This document shows, piece by piece, positions 45,655 to 54,670 of a stretch of DNA of 64,000 nt. How positions within the stretch are numbered: the stretch's first letter is position 1; each line of letters begins with the position of its first letter. The stretch is from Xanthobacteraceae bacterium (GTDB taxonomy: Bacteria > Pseudomonadota > Alphaproteobacteria > Rhizobiales > Xanthobacteraceae): positions 1 to 64,000 of the forward strand of contig SCUB01000006.1 of NCBI GenBank assembly GCA_004297465.1, written 5' to 3'. The notes below the pieces were generated by a model. The model did no database searches. It was not told the origin of the DNA and worked only from the letters and a program-made list of their open reading frames with translations. Made by a program: the position numbers and the translations under genes.

Positions 45655-46545
45655 ATGAATTGGGCCTGGGCCGGTTCCATCAACGAGCTTTTCAATGCGC
45701 CGGAATTTCCGCTGTGGGCCGGCGCGGTCACGCTGGCGATATTCGTCGCCATGCTGCTGGTGACGGCGGCGCGCGCCCAGAAGAACGTCGCCAACGCGGT
45801 GCTCGCGGTGCTGGCGCTGGCCGGAGTTTTCTCCGCCGTTGCGCTGCCATGGTTCAACGTCAGCCCGCGCGCGATGACCCCAACTCGGCAGCCTTCCACC
45901 GAAGCGCGGATCGCCGCGCCCGCGCCCGCGCTCGCCTGTCTCGACGGGCTTGCCGGCGAAACCGTCGAGGCCGCCTGCGAGCGCGCGCTGTTCGGCTCGC
46001 CGGAGATGATCGCGGCCGCCGTCTCCTACACCGCCCGGCAGCTCACGCGGCTCAATGCCGCCGGCGTCAGCGGCACGCCGGAAACGGTGGTGCTGCGCCG
46101 GGTGCTGGAGCGCGACCGCTTCGGGTTCGTCGCCCATGTGCTGGCCGCGCGCGAGAACTGCGCTCCCAACGCCTGCGCCGCATTCCGCGTGCTGTCCGAT
46201 CCGGGGCGGATCATCGCCAACATGAATGCCCGCACCTATGACCTTCTGGTTGGGCGCGCCGCGTTGGCATGGACCGGCGGGGCCGCTCCGCCGCCATTTA
46301 CCTCCGCGACGATACCCACGCCCGCACAATCGGCGCCGACCGGCAAGCCGACAACCATCGATTTTCCCACGGCGGCATCGATCCCTCCGGTCAGCATCAT
46401 GACTCCGGAGCAGACCGAGCCTGCCGCGGCACCGCGCCCGGCCGCAACGGTCAAGCCCAAAACGGCGGCCAGGCCTCGCGCCGGCGCGCCGGTCTCCCTT
46501 GCGCCAACGCCGGTTGCGCCGCCGGCCGTGGCCGAGGAAAATTAG
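45655..46545 (+). CDS. Hypothetical protein with two membrane helices and Pro/Ala-rich tail
   Basis: The 296-residue product has membrane segments at about 20-40 (LWAGAVTLAIFVAMLLVTA) and 46-68. A folded-looking middle follows with LACLDGLAGETVEAACERAL and LAARENCAPNACAAFRVL, and after residue 200 a Pro/Ala/Thr-rich tail. The four cysteines in the middle could form disulfides. GGAG at 45643-45646 favours the ATG at 45655 over the GTG at 45649. No family was recognised with confidence. Confidence 0.65.
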   Translation: MNWAWAGSINELFNAPEFPLWAGAVTLAIFVAMLLVTAARAQKNVANAVLAVLALAGVFSAVALPWFNVSPRAMTPTRQPSTEARIAAPAPALACLDGLAGETVEAACERALFGSPEMIAAAVSYTARQLTRLNAAGVSGTPETVVLRRVLERDRFGFVAHVLAARENCAPNACAAFRVLSDPGRIIANMNARTYDLLVGRAALAWTGGAAPPPFTSATIPTPAQSAPTGKPTTIDFPTAASIPPVSIMTPEQTEPAAAPRPAATVKPKTAARPRAGAPVSLAPTPVAPPAVAEEN

Positions 46546-46597
46546 CGTCATCCGGTTTTTCCGATCGTATATACGCGCACTTCAACAAGGTCTTCTC

Positions 46598-47035
46598 ATG
46601 CCACTGCATCTCGTCAAGCTGTGCGTCGGCTGCGATTCCATCGCCGATCTGACGGGGTGGATCGCAACGCGGCTCAAGCAGGCGAAGGCGAAAGGCGAGC
46701 CGCGCCGCCATGTCCATGTCACCCGCATGAGTCCCAAGCGCGTCGACGAGCTGCTCGATGGCGGCTCGCTCTACTGGGTGATCCGGGGCGAGATCGCCTG
46801 CCGCGAAAAGCTCATAGCCATCGAGCCGTTCCGCGACCGCGACGGCGTGGGCCGTTGCCGCCTTGTGCTGGCGCCGAAAGTCATCCCCGTCGCGCCGCGC
46901 CCGCAGCGCGCCTTCCAGGGCTGGCGCTATCTTGCCGCCAGCGACGCGCCGCCGGATCTCGGCAGCAAGGGCGCTGGAGTTGCCACCCTGCCGGAGCCGC
47001 TGCGGCGCGAACTGCGCGAACTCGGGCTGTTGTGA
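46598..47035 (+). CDS. DUF1489 family protein
   Basis: The 145-residue product starts MPLHLVKLCVGCDSIADLTGW. It contains VHVTRMSPKRVDELLDGGSLYWVIRG and RAFQGWRYLAASDAPPDL, the DUF1489 pattern found across alphaproteobacteria. AAGG seven bases upstream supports the ATG. The function is unknown. It converges with panC. Confidence 0.88.
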   Translation: MPLHLVKLCVGCDSIADLTGWIATRLKQAKAKGEPRRHVHVTRMSPKRVDELLDGGSLYWVIRGEIACREKLIAIEPFRDRDGVGRCRLVLAPKVIPVAPRPQRAFQGWRYLAASDAPPDLGSKGAGVATLPEPLRRELRELGLL

Positions 47036-47059
47036 GCCTCACGCGCTCTTGGCGCAGCG

Positions 47060-47911
47060 TCAAACCTTCAGATTGTCGATGAGGCGGGTGTGGCCGATCT
47101 TGGCGGCCACCAGGAGGCGCGCCGGGCCGTCCCCGAGCGAGGCGAGCGGCGCGAGGCTCTCGGCGTGCCGCGCCTCGAGATAGTCGAGCGCGAAGCCGGC
47201 CTCGACGACGGCGCGGCGGCCGTCTTCAAGCGTGGCCGCAACGGCCTCGCCGCCGCGCAGCCGGGCCGCGCAATCCTTGAGGGTGCGGTAGAGCACCGGG
47301 GCGGAGCGGCGTTCGTCCGCCGACAGGTAGACGTTGCGCGACGACATGGCGAGGCCGTCGCGCTCGCGCCGGACCGGCGCGCCGATCACCTTGACGCCGA
47401 GATCGAGGTCGCGCGCCATGCGCGTCACCACCTTGAGCTGCTGGTAGTCCTTCTCGCCGAACACGGCGACATCCGGCCGGCATTGCAGCAACAGCTTGCC
47501 GACCACCGTGGCGACGCCGCCGAAGAAATGCGGGCGGAAGCGGTCCTCGAGTCCGGCGAGGGCCGGGCCTCCGGGCGCAATCGCGGTGGAGAAGCCGTCC
47601 GGGTACATCGCCTCCGCTGTCGGCGCCCACACCAGATCGACCTTTTCCGCCGCGAGCTTCGCGAGGTCGGCATCCATGGTGCGCGGATAGGAGCCGAAGT
47701 CCTCGTGCGGCGCGAACTGCTTCGGGTTGACGAAGATCGAGACAATCACCCGGCTGGCGCGGCGGCGGGCGAGGCGCACCAGCGAGATGTGGCCGGCGTG
47801 CAACGCGCCCATGGTCGGCACCAGCGCGACTGTGGCGCGGCGGCTACGGAGTGTGTCGAGGGAGCGGCGCAGGGCGGCGAGGGAACGCGCGACGGGAGGA
47901 CGGCGGGTCAT
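47060..47911 (-). CDS. panC: Pantothenate synthetase
   Basis: The 283-residue product contains [16 protein letters not shown] near residue 30 (HxGH-type motif of the cytidylyltransferase fold), [16 protein letters not shown] and FGEKDYQQL. It condenses pantoate and beta-alanine with ATP to give pantothenate, on the way to coenzyme A. Length matches the family. It diverges from mipZ. Confidence 0.97.
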   Translation of the reverse strand: MTRRPPVARSLAALRRSLDTLRSRRATVALVPTMGALHAGHISLVRLARRRASRVIVSIFVNPKQFAPHEDFGSYPRTMDADLAKLAAEKVDLVWAPTAEAMYPDGFSTAIAPGGPALAGLEDRFRPHFFGGVATVVGKLLLQCRPDVAVFGEKDYQQLKVVTRMARDLDLGVKVIGAPVRRERDGLAMSSRNVYLSADERRSAPVLYRTLKDCAARLRGGEAVAATLEDGRRAVVEAGFALDYLEARHAESLAPLASLGDGPARLLVAAKIGHTRLIDNLKV

Positions 47912-48136
47912 GAGGAGATGGAAACTGCCAAATTGGGTGGATGTGCTGACGGAATTGGCAATCTAGCCGGTTTGTCGCGTCCGCGCGAGATGGCTTCATC
48001 ACCGCGTCATGAAACCATGCATCGGACGGGGCAGCACGAACGTGTTAACTGGAACACGCTGATGTGCGCGCGCGCTTCCGCATTTTTCTTGACCGTGCAA
48101 CCCGGGCAAATCAACAATGCATGGGGGAAACAAGCC

Positions 48137-49060
48137 ATGCTGTTGCAGGCCAGCCGGGGGCCGTCAGGCTCCGCGCACGTTGTCGTGTTGGGTAACGAGA
48201 AGGGTGGATCGGGAAAATCCACCAACGCGATCCATATTGCGGTTGCGTTGCTGAAGGCCGGGCAGCGTGTCGCCACCATCGATCTCGACCCCCGCCAGCA
48301 GAGCTTCACCCATTACATCGAATACCGCCGCGCCTGGGCGCGCCGCACCGGCCTGCCGCTGGAACTGCCGGAGCATTTCTGCATCGCGCGCGGCACCAGC
48401 ATGCAGGTTGCCGACAACGAGGCCGCCGAGGTTTCGATGTTTTCCGCCGCCGTGAGCCGGGTCGAGCACAGCCACGACTTCATCATCATCGATACGCCGG
48501 GCACCGACAGCTACCTGATGCGGCTGGCCCACTCGATGGCCGACACCCTGGTGACGCCCATCAACGACAGCTTTCTTGATTTCGACGTGCTCGGCACCGT
48601 CGATCCGGCCAATTACGCGGTGATCGGCGAGAGCCAGTACGCCGCCATGGTGCGCGAGGCGCGCCGCCATCGCCGTCAGATCGACGGCGCCACCACCGAC
48701 TGGATCGTGATCCGCAACCGGCTGTCCTCGCTGGTGTCGCGCAACAAGCGGCAGGTCGCCGAGTGCCTGAAGGAACTGTCGCTGCGCCTCGGCTTCCGCG
48801 CCATCGACGGTTTCTCGGAGCGGGTGATCTATCGCGAGTTCTTCCCGCGCGGCCTGACCGCGCTCGACGATCTCGACCAGGCGACGCTGGGCACGCGGCC
48901 AAGCCTTGCCCATATCTCGGCGCGCGAGGAAGTCTCGGCCCTGTTGCGCCAGCTCAAGCTGCCGCTCGACGAGCGCGGCCGCCGGCGCGCCGCCGCGCGG
49001 CAGGAATGGTTTGCCCATGTCGACAAGCCGCTGGAGGATTTCGACCTTATCAGCCCGTGA
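48137..49060 (+). CDS. mipZ: Division plane positioning ATPase MipZ
   Basis: The 307-residue product contains the deviant Walker A GNEKGGSGKSTNAIHIAVAL at about 20, DLDPRQQSFTHYIEYRR and DFIIIDTPGTDSYLMRLAH. It lacks ParA-like DNA-partition features but matches MipZ of alphaproteobacteria. MipZ forms bipolar gradients with ParB and inhibits FtsZ polymerisation, so division occurs at midcell. The long upstream open frame overlaps panC on the other strand and is not used. Confidence 0.93.
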   Translation: MLLQASRGPSGSAHVVVLGNEKGGSGKSTNAIHIAVALLKAGQRVATIDLDPRQQSFTHYIEYRRAWARRTGLPLELPEHFCIARGTSMQVADNEAAEVSMFSAAVSRVEHSHDFIIIDTPGTDSYLMRLAHSMADTLVTPINDSFLDFDVLGTVDPANYAVIGESQYAAMVREARRHRRQIDGATTDWIVIRNRLSSLVSRNKRQVAECLKELSLRLGFRAIDGFSERVIYREFFPRGLTALDDLDQATLGTRPSLAHISAREEVSALLRQLKLPLDERGRRRAAARQEWFAHVDKPLEDFDLISP

Positions 49061-49181
49061 AACAGGGCGTAAAAGCGAGGCAAAAGTCCGACTGCCGGAT
49101 TGCGCCCCGCCGCGAAAATCGCCACATAGCGCTTATTCCGTAAAATGGCCCCGGTTCGGCAACCGGAATGGATTGACGGTG

Positions 49182-49907
49182 ATGGCGCGCGAACCGACTT
49201 CCGGACACCCCCCCGGCGACGTCACGCCGGCCCGCTCCTCGGCGGCCGAGGTGGCCGACTTCATTGCCAGGATGAAGGCGGTGGCGCCGCATGCGGGCGC
49301 CGGCGCCGGACGCCTGGTGTTCGCGCTCGACGCCACCATGAGCCGCCAGCCGACCTGGGACATGGCCTGCGCGCTGCAGGCCGACATGTTCAAGGAGGCG
49401 GCCGCGATCGGCGGCCTCGCCATTCGCCTGATGTATTACCGCGGCCTCGGCGAGTGCCGCGCCACCGGATGGATCGCCGAGCCGTCGCGGCTTGCCGGAC
49501 TGATGACGCGTATCGACTGCCGGGGCGGCCAGACCCAGATCGCCAAGGTGCTCGCCGATGTCCGCAGGCAGGCGGCTTCCGCCGGGATTCGCGCGCTGGT
49601 GTTCGTCGGCGATGCCATGGAGGAGCCGATCGACCGGCTGTGCGCGCTAGCCGGCGAACTCGGGCTGCTCAAGGTGCCGGCTTTCATGTTCCAGGAAGGT
49701 CATGACCCGGAGGCCGAACGGGCGTTCCGCGAGATTGCCCGGTTGAGTGGCGGCGCATGGTGCCGGTTCGATCCGGGCGCGGCCGGACAGTTGCGCGACC
49801 TGTTGCGGGCGGCGGCGGCCTATGCCGCCGGCGGGCGCGAGGCGCTGGCGCGGCTGGCGCGTGGCGGCGGAAGCGCGACGCGCCTGATCGAGCAGATGGG
49901 CCGCTGA
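49182..49907 (+). CDS. VWA-domain protein
   Basis: The 241-residue product has a von Willebrand A-like fold. FALDATMSRQPTWDM near residue 47 gives a DxTxS-type metal site, followed by RLMYYRGLGECRATGWI, GGQTQIAKVL and ALVFVGDAMEEPIDRL. No signal peptide is seen, so it is probably cytoplasmic. Its stop overlaps the following J-domain gene by one base (TGATG). Its role is unknown, but coupling suggests the two proteins act together. Confidence 0.8.
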   Translation: MAREPTSGHPPGDVTPARSSAAEVADFIARMKAVAPHAGAGAGRLVFALDATMSRQPTWDMACALQADMFKEAAAIGGLAIRLMYYRGLGECRATGWIAEPSRLAGLMTRIDCRGGQTQIAKVLADVRRQAASAGIRALVFVGDAMEEPIDRLCALAGELGLLKVPAFMFQEGHDPEAERAFREIARLSGGAWCRFDPGAAGQLRDLLRAAAAYAAGGREALARLARGGGSATRLIEQMGR

Positions 49908-50614
49908 TGCTGACGCTGATTGCCGGAATCATCGCGCTGCTGCTGTTGTCTCTGGCCTTGAACGCGTTCCGCGCCGCCAATCCGCATGTGCTGGCGCGCG
50001 CCATCAAGATCGCGGGAGGAATCATCTCGCTGGCCACGGCAACCTTCCTCGGCGTGCGCGGCCAGATCGCGGTGGCGCTGCCGATCGGATTGTTCGGGCT
50101 GGGGCTTTTGGGCTGGGTGCCGTTTTCGGCAGGCGATTTCTTTTCCCGCGCCGCCCGGTCGAGCGGACAGGCCTCGCGGGTGCGCGCCAACTTTGTCGAG
50201 ATGACGCTCGACCACGACAGCGGACAGCTGTCGGGCCGGTTCATTGCCGGCCGTCATGCCGGCCGCTCGCTCGACGAGTTCGACCTGCCGGCGCTGCTTA
50301 CGGCGCTCGGCGAGATCGACGACGACAGCCGCGCGCTACTGGCCGGTTATCTGGACCGCCGCTTTGCCGGATGGCGCGAGCACGCTCAGGGTGATGCGGC
50401 AGGCGGGCGCGGCCGGCCGCCGCCGGGCGGCAAAATGACCGAGGAGGAGGCCTATCAGATCCTTGGCCTGCAAACGGGTGCGGGCCGCGCCGACATCACG
50501 CGCGCGCACCGGAACCTGATGAAGAAACTCCATCCCGATCAGGGGGGGTCGACGTATCTCGCGGCTCGCGTGAACGAGGCCAAGGACGTTCTTCTTCGAC
50601 GGCATCGCAACTAA
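49907..50614 (+). CDS. Membrane-anchored J-domain protein (TIM14/DjlA-like layout)
   Basis: The 235-residue product has two N-terminal hydrophobic segments (about 2-22 and 38-72). A middle domain contains LLAGYLDRRFAGWREH. A C-terminal J domain from about 184 has YQILGLQTGAGRADI and MKKLHPDQGGS, with the HPD motif needed to stimulate Hsp70. The order membrane anchor then J domain is that of TIM14/Pam18-type proteins. It is coupled to the VWA gene by TGATG. Confidence 0.85.
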   Translation: MLTLIAGIIALLLLSLALNAFRAANPHVLARAIKIAGGIISLATATFLGVRGQIAVALPIGLFGLGLLGWVPFSAGDFFSRAARSSGQASRVRANFVEMTLDHDSGQLSGRFIAGRHAGRSLDEFDLPALLTALGEIDDDSRALLAGYLDRRFAGWREHAQGDAAGGRGRPPPGGKMTEEEAYQILGLQTGAGRADITRAHRNLMKKLHPDQGGSTYLAARVNEAKDVLLRRHRN

Positions 50615-50674
50615 CTCCAAGCAACGCTTACAACGTGCGGACTCGTTCTCCTCTCTGCTGACGCCTGTTGCCTG

Positions 50675-50700
50675 TCCGCCTTTGCGGCGGATTTAGTTTT
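50675..50700. terminator. Candidate terminator after the J-domain gene
   Basis: TCCGCC (50675-50680) pairs with GGCGGA (50686-50691), followed by TTTAGTTTTT. It is short and overlaps the end of the convergent carboxypeptidase gene. Confidence 0.4.
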
Positions 50701-52378
50701 TGATTGTGATGCATGAGATGTCGCTGCGCTTGAGCGTGCGGCAGACGGCTTCGGCCTGGTCGCGGTCGAGGCCGGCAAAGCGCGCGCGGTACAGCGTCTT
50801 GTCGCCCTTGGCGACGGATTCGGTGAACGGATCGGCCTTGCCGAGCAGGTTCTTGGCCTGGCCGCGTACGGTATCAAGCCGATGGCGCGCCTCGGATTCG
50901 TCGGGGAAAGCGCCGACCTGGACGATCCAGCCGGAGCGCACCACGGGCTTTGCGGCGGCGGCGGCGGGCGTCGCGGCGGCAGGCGCCGACGAGGCCGGGA
51001 TCGGGGCCGGGAAGGCGGCCGGCTGGCTCGGCGCCGGGCTCTGCCACGGCTCGGCCGCCATCGCCATGGCGTTGTTCTGGCTGACGGGCAGGGTGCCGAG
51101 GATGCCGGTGCCGATGCCGTGGTTGGGCTGCAGCGGCGGATTGGCGCGCGCCGGCTCGTCGCGCAGCACGGCGGGTTCGACCCTGGATGCCAGCGTCGGC
51201 TGCGCGGCGGGCGAGACCGAAGCGGTCGCCGTCGGCGCGGCGGCCTGAGCCTGTTCCGTCGCGGCGCGGCCATGGCCGGATTTCACATGCACGGTCTTGA
51301 CCCGAAGCGGGACCATCGGCTCGGCCGAGCCGGGCATGATCGCCGGCTGGGCGGCGATGACGCCGCTGGAGAGTTCCGCCGGCCGTGCCGCCGGAATGGG
51401 GGGTGCGGTTTGCGCCGGCGCGGCGGCCGGACGCGGCGCTTCCCTGGTCTCGGCCGAGGCGACCTTCATCTCGCCGCCGTCCCGTTCGGCCACCAGCGGC
51501 GCTGTGCGGCGGGCGGCGCCCTCGCCGATATGCTGGGCCAGGAGCTGGCGCATCGTGGCATCGCGCGCGCCGCCGCTGCGGCCGCCGAGCACGACGCCGA
51601 CGATGTGCCGGTTGCCGCGGCGCACCGACGACACCAGGTTGAACCCCGATGAGCGCGTATAGCCGGTCTTGATGCCGTCGACGCCTTCGAAGCTGCCGAG
51701 AAGCTTGTTGTGGTTGCGGATGACTCGGCCGCGGTAGTGGAACGCGGCGGTCGAGAAATAGCGGTAGTATTTCGGAAAGCGGTCCTGAATGGCGCGGCCG
51801 AGCAGCGCCTGGTCGCGCGCGGTGGTGACCTGATCCTCGTCGGGCAGGCCGGAGGCGTTGCGATAGACGGTCTTGCTCATGCCGAGCGCGCGCGCCTTGC
51901 GCGTCATCAGCCTGGCGAATTCGTCCTCATCGCCGGAGATCGCCTCGGCGATCACCACGGCGGCGTCGTTGGCCGACCTGGTCACCAGGCCCTTGATGGC
52001 GTCCTCGACTTGCAGGGTCGAGCCCGGACGCAAGCCAAGCTTGGTCGGGGCCTGGTCGCTGGCATGTTCGGAGACTTTCATCTCGCCGTCGAGCTTCATG
52101 CGGCCGCTTTCGAGCCGCTCGAACAGCAGGTACAGCGTCATGATCTTGGTCAGCGAGGCGGGGTGGCGCGGGCCGTCGGCGTTGGTGGCCTGCAGCACAT
52201 TGCCGGAATTGGCGTCGACAATGATGGATGCAAACGGCGGGCTATAGCTCGAGCGCTGGCGGCGGTAGCGCCGCGCGTCGGCGGAATCCATGCTGATGGC
52301 AAGCGTGGCGGCAAAGGTGGCCAGCCCGAAAACGCAATAACGAAGCTTCCGACCGGCTTCGGCGGATACGCGCAGCAT
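50693..52378 (-). CDS. D-alanyl-D-alanine carboxypeptidase (PBP5/6 type) with SPOR domain
   Basis: The 561-residue product has a signal peptide ending near ADA (about 35). The S11 peptidase domain carries SLTK (in HPASLTKIM), SAN (TRSANDAAV) and KTG (GIKTGYTRS), the three active-site motifs. A Pro/Ala-rich linker of about 170 residues follows, then a SPOR domain (WIVQVGAFPDESEARHRLD). It trims the terminal D-Ala of peptidoglycan, and SPOR domains bind glycan strands lacking stem peptides, often at the septum. ATG 52378 is preferred over a TTG at 52408. Confidence 0.93.
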   Translation of the reverse strand: MLRVSAEAGRKLRYCVFGLATFAATLAISMDSADARRYRRQRSSYSPPFASIIVDANSGNVLQATNADGPRHPASLTKIMTLYLLFERLESGRMKLDGEMKVSEHASDQAPTKLGLRPGSTLQVEDAIKGLVTRSANDAAVVIAEAISGDEDEFARLMTRKARALGMSKTVYRNASGLPDEDQVTTARDQALLGRAIQDRFPKYYRYFSTAAFHYRGRVIRNHNKLLGSFEGVDGIKTGYTRSSGFNLVSSVRRGNRHIVGVVLGGRSGGARDATMRQLLAQHIGEGAARRTAPLVAERDGGEMKVASAETREAPRPAAAPAQTAPPIPAARPAELSSGVIAAQPAIMPGSAEPMVPLRVKTVHVKSGHGRAATEQAQAAAPTATASVSPAAQPTLASRVEPAVLRDEPARANPPLQPNHGIGTGILGTLPVSQNNAMAMAAEPWQSPAPSQPAAFPAPIPASSAPAAATPAAAAAKPVVRSGWIVQVGAFPDESEARHRLDTVRGQAKNLLGKADPFTESVAKGDKTLYRARFAGLDRDQAEAVCRTLKRSDISCITIKN

Positions 52379-52662
52379 TGGCTTCCCCGTCCCAATCCCG
52401 TTTCCCAAGGAACTGTGACGGGAGCTGCCCGCTCTCGGTCACAGTGCATGCCGTCGCTGCCGGGTGGCTTCCTGTCCGACGCGGCCAAGAGGCTGATTTG
52501 CCGCGTATTCGGTGGTAGCTCGTCGCCGGAACGACACAGTCAATCACGGTATGGCCGTGCGGTTGCTAAAGGGTTAAGCAGTTCTTGCCGGGGCATGGAC
52601 ATGACGGTGGATTGCGACTTTTGCATGCCGATTTCTGGATGATTGCCCGGACTTTAATCAAA

Positions 52663-52677
52663 TTTGTGCATTGCAAA
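52663..52677. promoter_or_regulatory. Candidate PhaR-type operator at the phasin promoter
   Basis: TTTGTGCATTGCAAA is an imperfect palindrome that ends eight bases before the -35 box. A related TGCAAAAA half-site lies at 52725-52732, after the -10. PhaR repressors of phasin genes bind TGC/GCA-rich sites. The identity of this site is inference. Confidence 0.35.
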
Positions 52678-52685
52678 AAAAACTA

Positions 52686-52713
52686 TTGACTTTTTTGTGC
52701 GGTGCGGCATATT
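52686..52713 (+). promoter_or_regulatory. Sigma-70-type promoter for the phasin gene
   Basis: TTGACT (-35, 52686-52691) and CATATT (-10, 52708-52713) are separated by 16 bases. It lies about 110 bases upstream of the phasin ATG in an AT-rich stretch. Confidence 0.55.
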
Positions 52714-52821
52714 GATGCGCGTAATGCAAAAATATTCATTCGGCAGGTCTGGGGATGTTCTCTGGATGCGCCTCCTGTGATGAGACTTTATCCGGCGCCA
52801 GCACCCGGGAAGGGAAACACT

Positions 52822-53166
52822 ATGGTCAAGGTTGAAGAGTTCCAGCAGTTTGGCAAGGAGCAGATCGAGGCGGCGACCCAGTCGGCGGCCGTGTTCTCGA
52901 AGGGGACCCAGGCGATCGCGCTTGCCGTCACCGACTATGCCAAGAAGTCGTTCGAGGACACCAGCAAGCTGTTCGAGAAGCTCGCGGCCACCAAGTCGTT
53001 CGACAAGGCCGTCGAGGTGCAGACCGAATTCGCCAAGTCCTCCTACGAGACCTTCGTCGCCGAAGCCACCAAGCTCGGCGAGCTGTATGCCGACCTCGCC
53101 AAGGAAGCCTACAAGCCGTTCGAGGGGTACTTCTCGAAGCTGAACATTCCGTCGGCACGTTCGTAA
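52822..53166 (+). CDS. Phasin family protein
   Basis: The 114-residue helical product begins MVKVEEFQQFGKEQIEAATQ. It contains FSKGTQAIALAVTDYAKKSFE and VEVQTEFAKSSYETFVAEATKL, the phasin pattern. Phasins coat polyhydroxyalkanoate granules. GGGAAGGGAAA just upstream serves as ribosome binding site and favours this ATG over upstream in-frame starts. A strong terminator follows. Confidence 0.93.
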   Translation: MVKVEEFQQFGKEQIEAATQSAAVFSKGTQAIALAVTDYAKKSFEDTSKLFEKLAATKSFDKAVEVQTEFAKSSYETFVAEATKLGELYADLAKEAYKPFEGYFSKLNIPSARS

Positions 53167-53193
53167 GATTTCATCCCGCCTCCAGGATGCGGA

Positions 53194-53220
53194 AAGCCCG
53201 GCCTCGCGGCCGGGCTTTTT
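53194..53220 (+). terminator. Rho-independent terminator of the phasin gene
   Basis: AAGCCCGGCC (53194-53203) and GGCCGGGCTT (53208-53217) form a 10-bp stem with a TCGC loop and a T-run. It may also act on the convergent TadG-like gene. Confidence 0.88.
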
Positions 53221-53245
53221 GTTTTCGGCTTTGACGCATCGTGCG

Positions 53246-54589
53246 CTACTTGGCCAGCCGCAGCTTGGAGATCGAGGTCGCGATGCTGTTGAACGCCGTC
53301 AGGATCTGCGTCGAGCTGGTGAGCATGAAGAACTTGTCGTCGCCGCTGGCGCAGTTCTTCATCACCGCCTGGGTCGGATCGCCGGTGGTATTCACCTGGA
53401 TCGTGTAGATGGTGACGCCGGTGTTCTTGATGTTGCTGCACAGCAGCGACTGACGGGAGTCGACCTGTGGCGAGGGGTCGTAGCCGTTGCCGTACCAGCG
53501 GTCCTCGGTGTTGAGTCCGTCGGACAGGTGGATGATGACCTTCTTGTAGGCGTAGTTGGCGTCCTCGGAAGGCGCGTTGAGCGGCGCGGTCTGCAACAGC
53601 GAATGCCACGCCCACACCAGCCCGATCGGCTGGTTGGTGCCGCCGGTCGGCTGCATGTCGTCGATCTTGTTCTTGAGGCCGGTCCAGTCATAGGACAGCG
53701 GCATCAGCGAGACCGGGCAGGGGTCGCTGCTGTCCGGATCGACGGTGATGAACTGGGTGGAAAGATTGCTACCGACCGGCGCGGTGCTGTTGACGTCGTA
53801 ATTCTGGTCGCGGTCGGTGACGCAGCCGCTCCAGCTCGAATGGTTGCCCGGTGTCCAGGAATAGCCGCGCGACGTGCAGGAGCTCTTGGTGCTGTATCGC
53901 CAGTTGCTGCACGAGCCGTTCTGGTCGTCCCACTGGTCCCAGCGCAGCCAGTTCTGATTGTAGTTGCTGGAGCCGACGTTCACCCACTTCGCGAACGGAA
54001 CGATCGAGATATAGACGTCGCCGGTGTTCTGCGCCGTGGCCTTGAGCTGGTCGATCAGGTTCTTGGCCGCGGATTTGAGCGCGGTCATCTTGTTGTTGCT
54101 CGCCATCGATCCGGTGTTGTCGAGAGCGAGCGCCACGCGCAGCCGCGTATTGCCCCACGCCGACGTTGCGCTGGTGGTGAAGGGCAGTTGCGGGAAGCCG
54201 ACCACCTTCATGAAGTCGGTGTCGATGCTGCCCGCGCCGTCGAGCTTGACGGTGGAGCCGTTCGGTCCGCTGGCGGAATAGGTCGCGGTGATGGTGACGT
54301 TCTTGGCCTCGGCGTGGCTGTACATCGCGTTGAAATACGCGGTGGCCTTGGAGGAGAGCTGTGCCGGGGTCAGCGTCGCGGCGTCCTTGGCGAGCATCAG
54401 CACCGCGGAATCGAGCGCGGCCTGCATCGCCGAGCGGGCGCTGTTGGCGCGCGTGTAGTCGACCGCGGCGCCGATGAAGCCGATGATCGGCAGCAGCGCG
54501 AGCGCGAAAATCATGACAAAGTTGCCACGCTCGTCGCCGCGGAACAGCTTGGCGCGGGTGCGCAGATTACGCCATGTCGATTGCAGCAT
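53246..54589 (-). CDS. TadG-like VWA pilus-assembly protein, copy 1
   Basis: The 447-residue product starts MLQSTWRNLRTRAKLFRGDE. It has an N-terminal TadE/TadG-type membrane helix (NFVMIFALALLPIIGFIGAAVDY). A VWA domain with ALDNTGSM (metal site) follows near residue 155, then a Cys-rich insert (CSNWRYSTKSSC) and DGLNTEDRWYGNG. TadG-like proteins are secretion- or pilus-linked minor components. No tad/flp operon genes are nearby. It is a close paralog of the next gene. Confidence 0.86.
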   Translation of the reverse strand: MLQSTWRNLRTRAKLFRGDERGNFVMIFALALLPIIGFIGAAVDYTRANSARSAMQAALDSAVLMLAKDAATLTPAQLSSKATAYFNAMYSHAEAKNVTITATYSASGPNGSTVKLDGAGSIDTDFMKVVGFPQLPFTTSATSAWGNTRLRVALALDNTGSMASNNKMTALKSAAKNLIDQLKATAQNTGDVYISIVPFAKWVNVGSSNYNQNWLRWDQWDDQNGSCSNWRYSTKSSCTSRGYSWTPGNHSSWSGCVTDRDQNYDVNSTAPVGSNLSTQFITVDPDSSDPCPVSLMPLSYDWTGLKNKIDDMQPTGGTNQPIGLVWAWHSLLQTAPLNAPSEDANYAYKKVIIHLSDGLNTEDRWYGNGYDPSPQVDSRQSLLCSNIKNTGVTIYTIQVNTTGDPTQAVMKNCASGDDKFFMLTSSTQILTAFNSIATSISKLRLAK

Positions 54590-54670
54590 CGTCGGGCCGT
54601 CCGATCTCGTTCGGGTTGAAGCCGCAACTGTAGGATGCGACCGGTGAACGTTGAGTAAAATCAGGAATTT

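Larger units (their letters stand above)
52379..52821. other. Divergent regulatory region between dacA-like and phasin genes
   Basis: This 443-base gap holds the promoters of both flanking genes. The phasin-side half, from about 52640 to 52740, is strikingly AT-rich and holds a sigma-70-type promoter and TTGCAAA-type repeats. I see no RNA gene. Confidence 0.6.
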
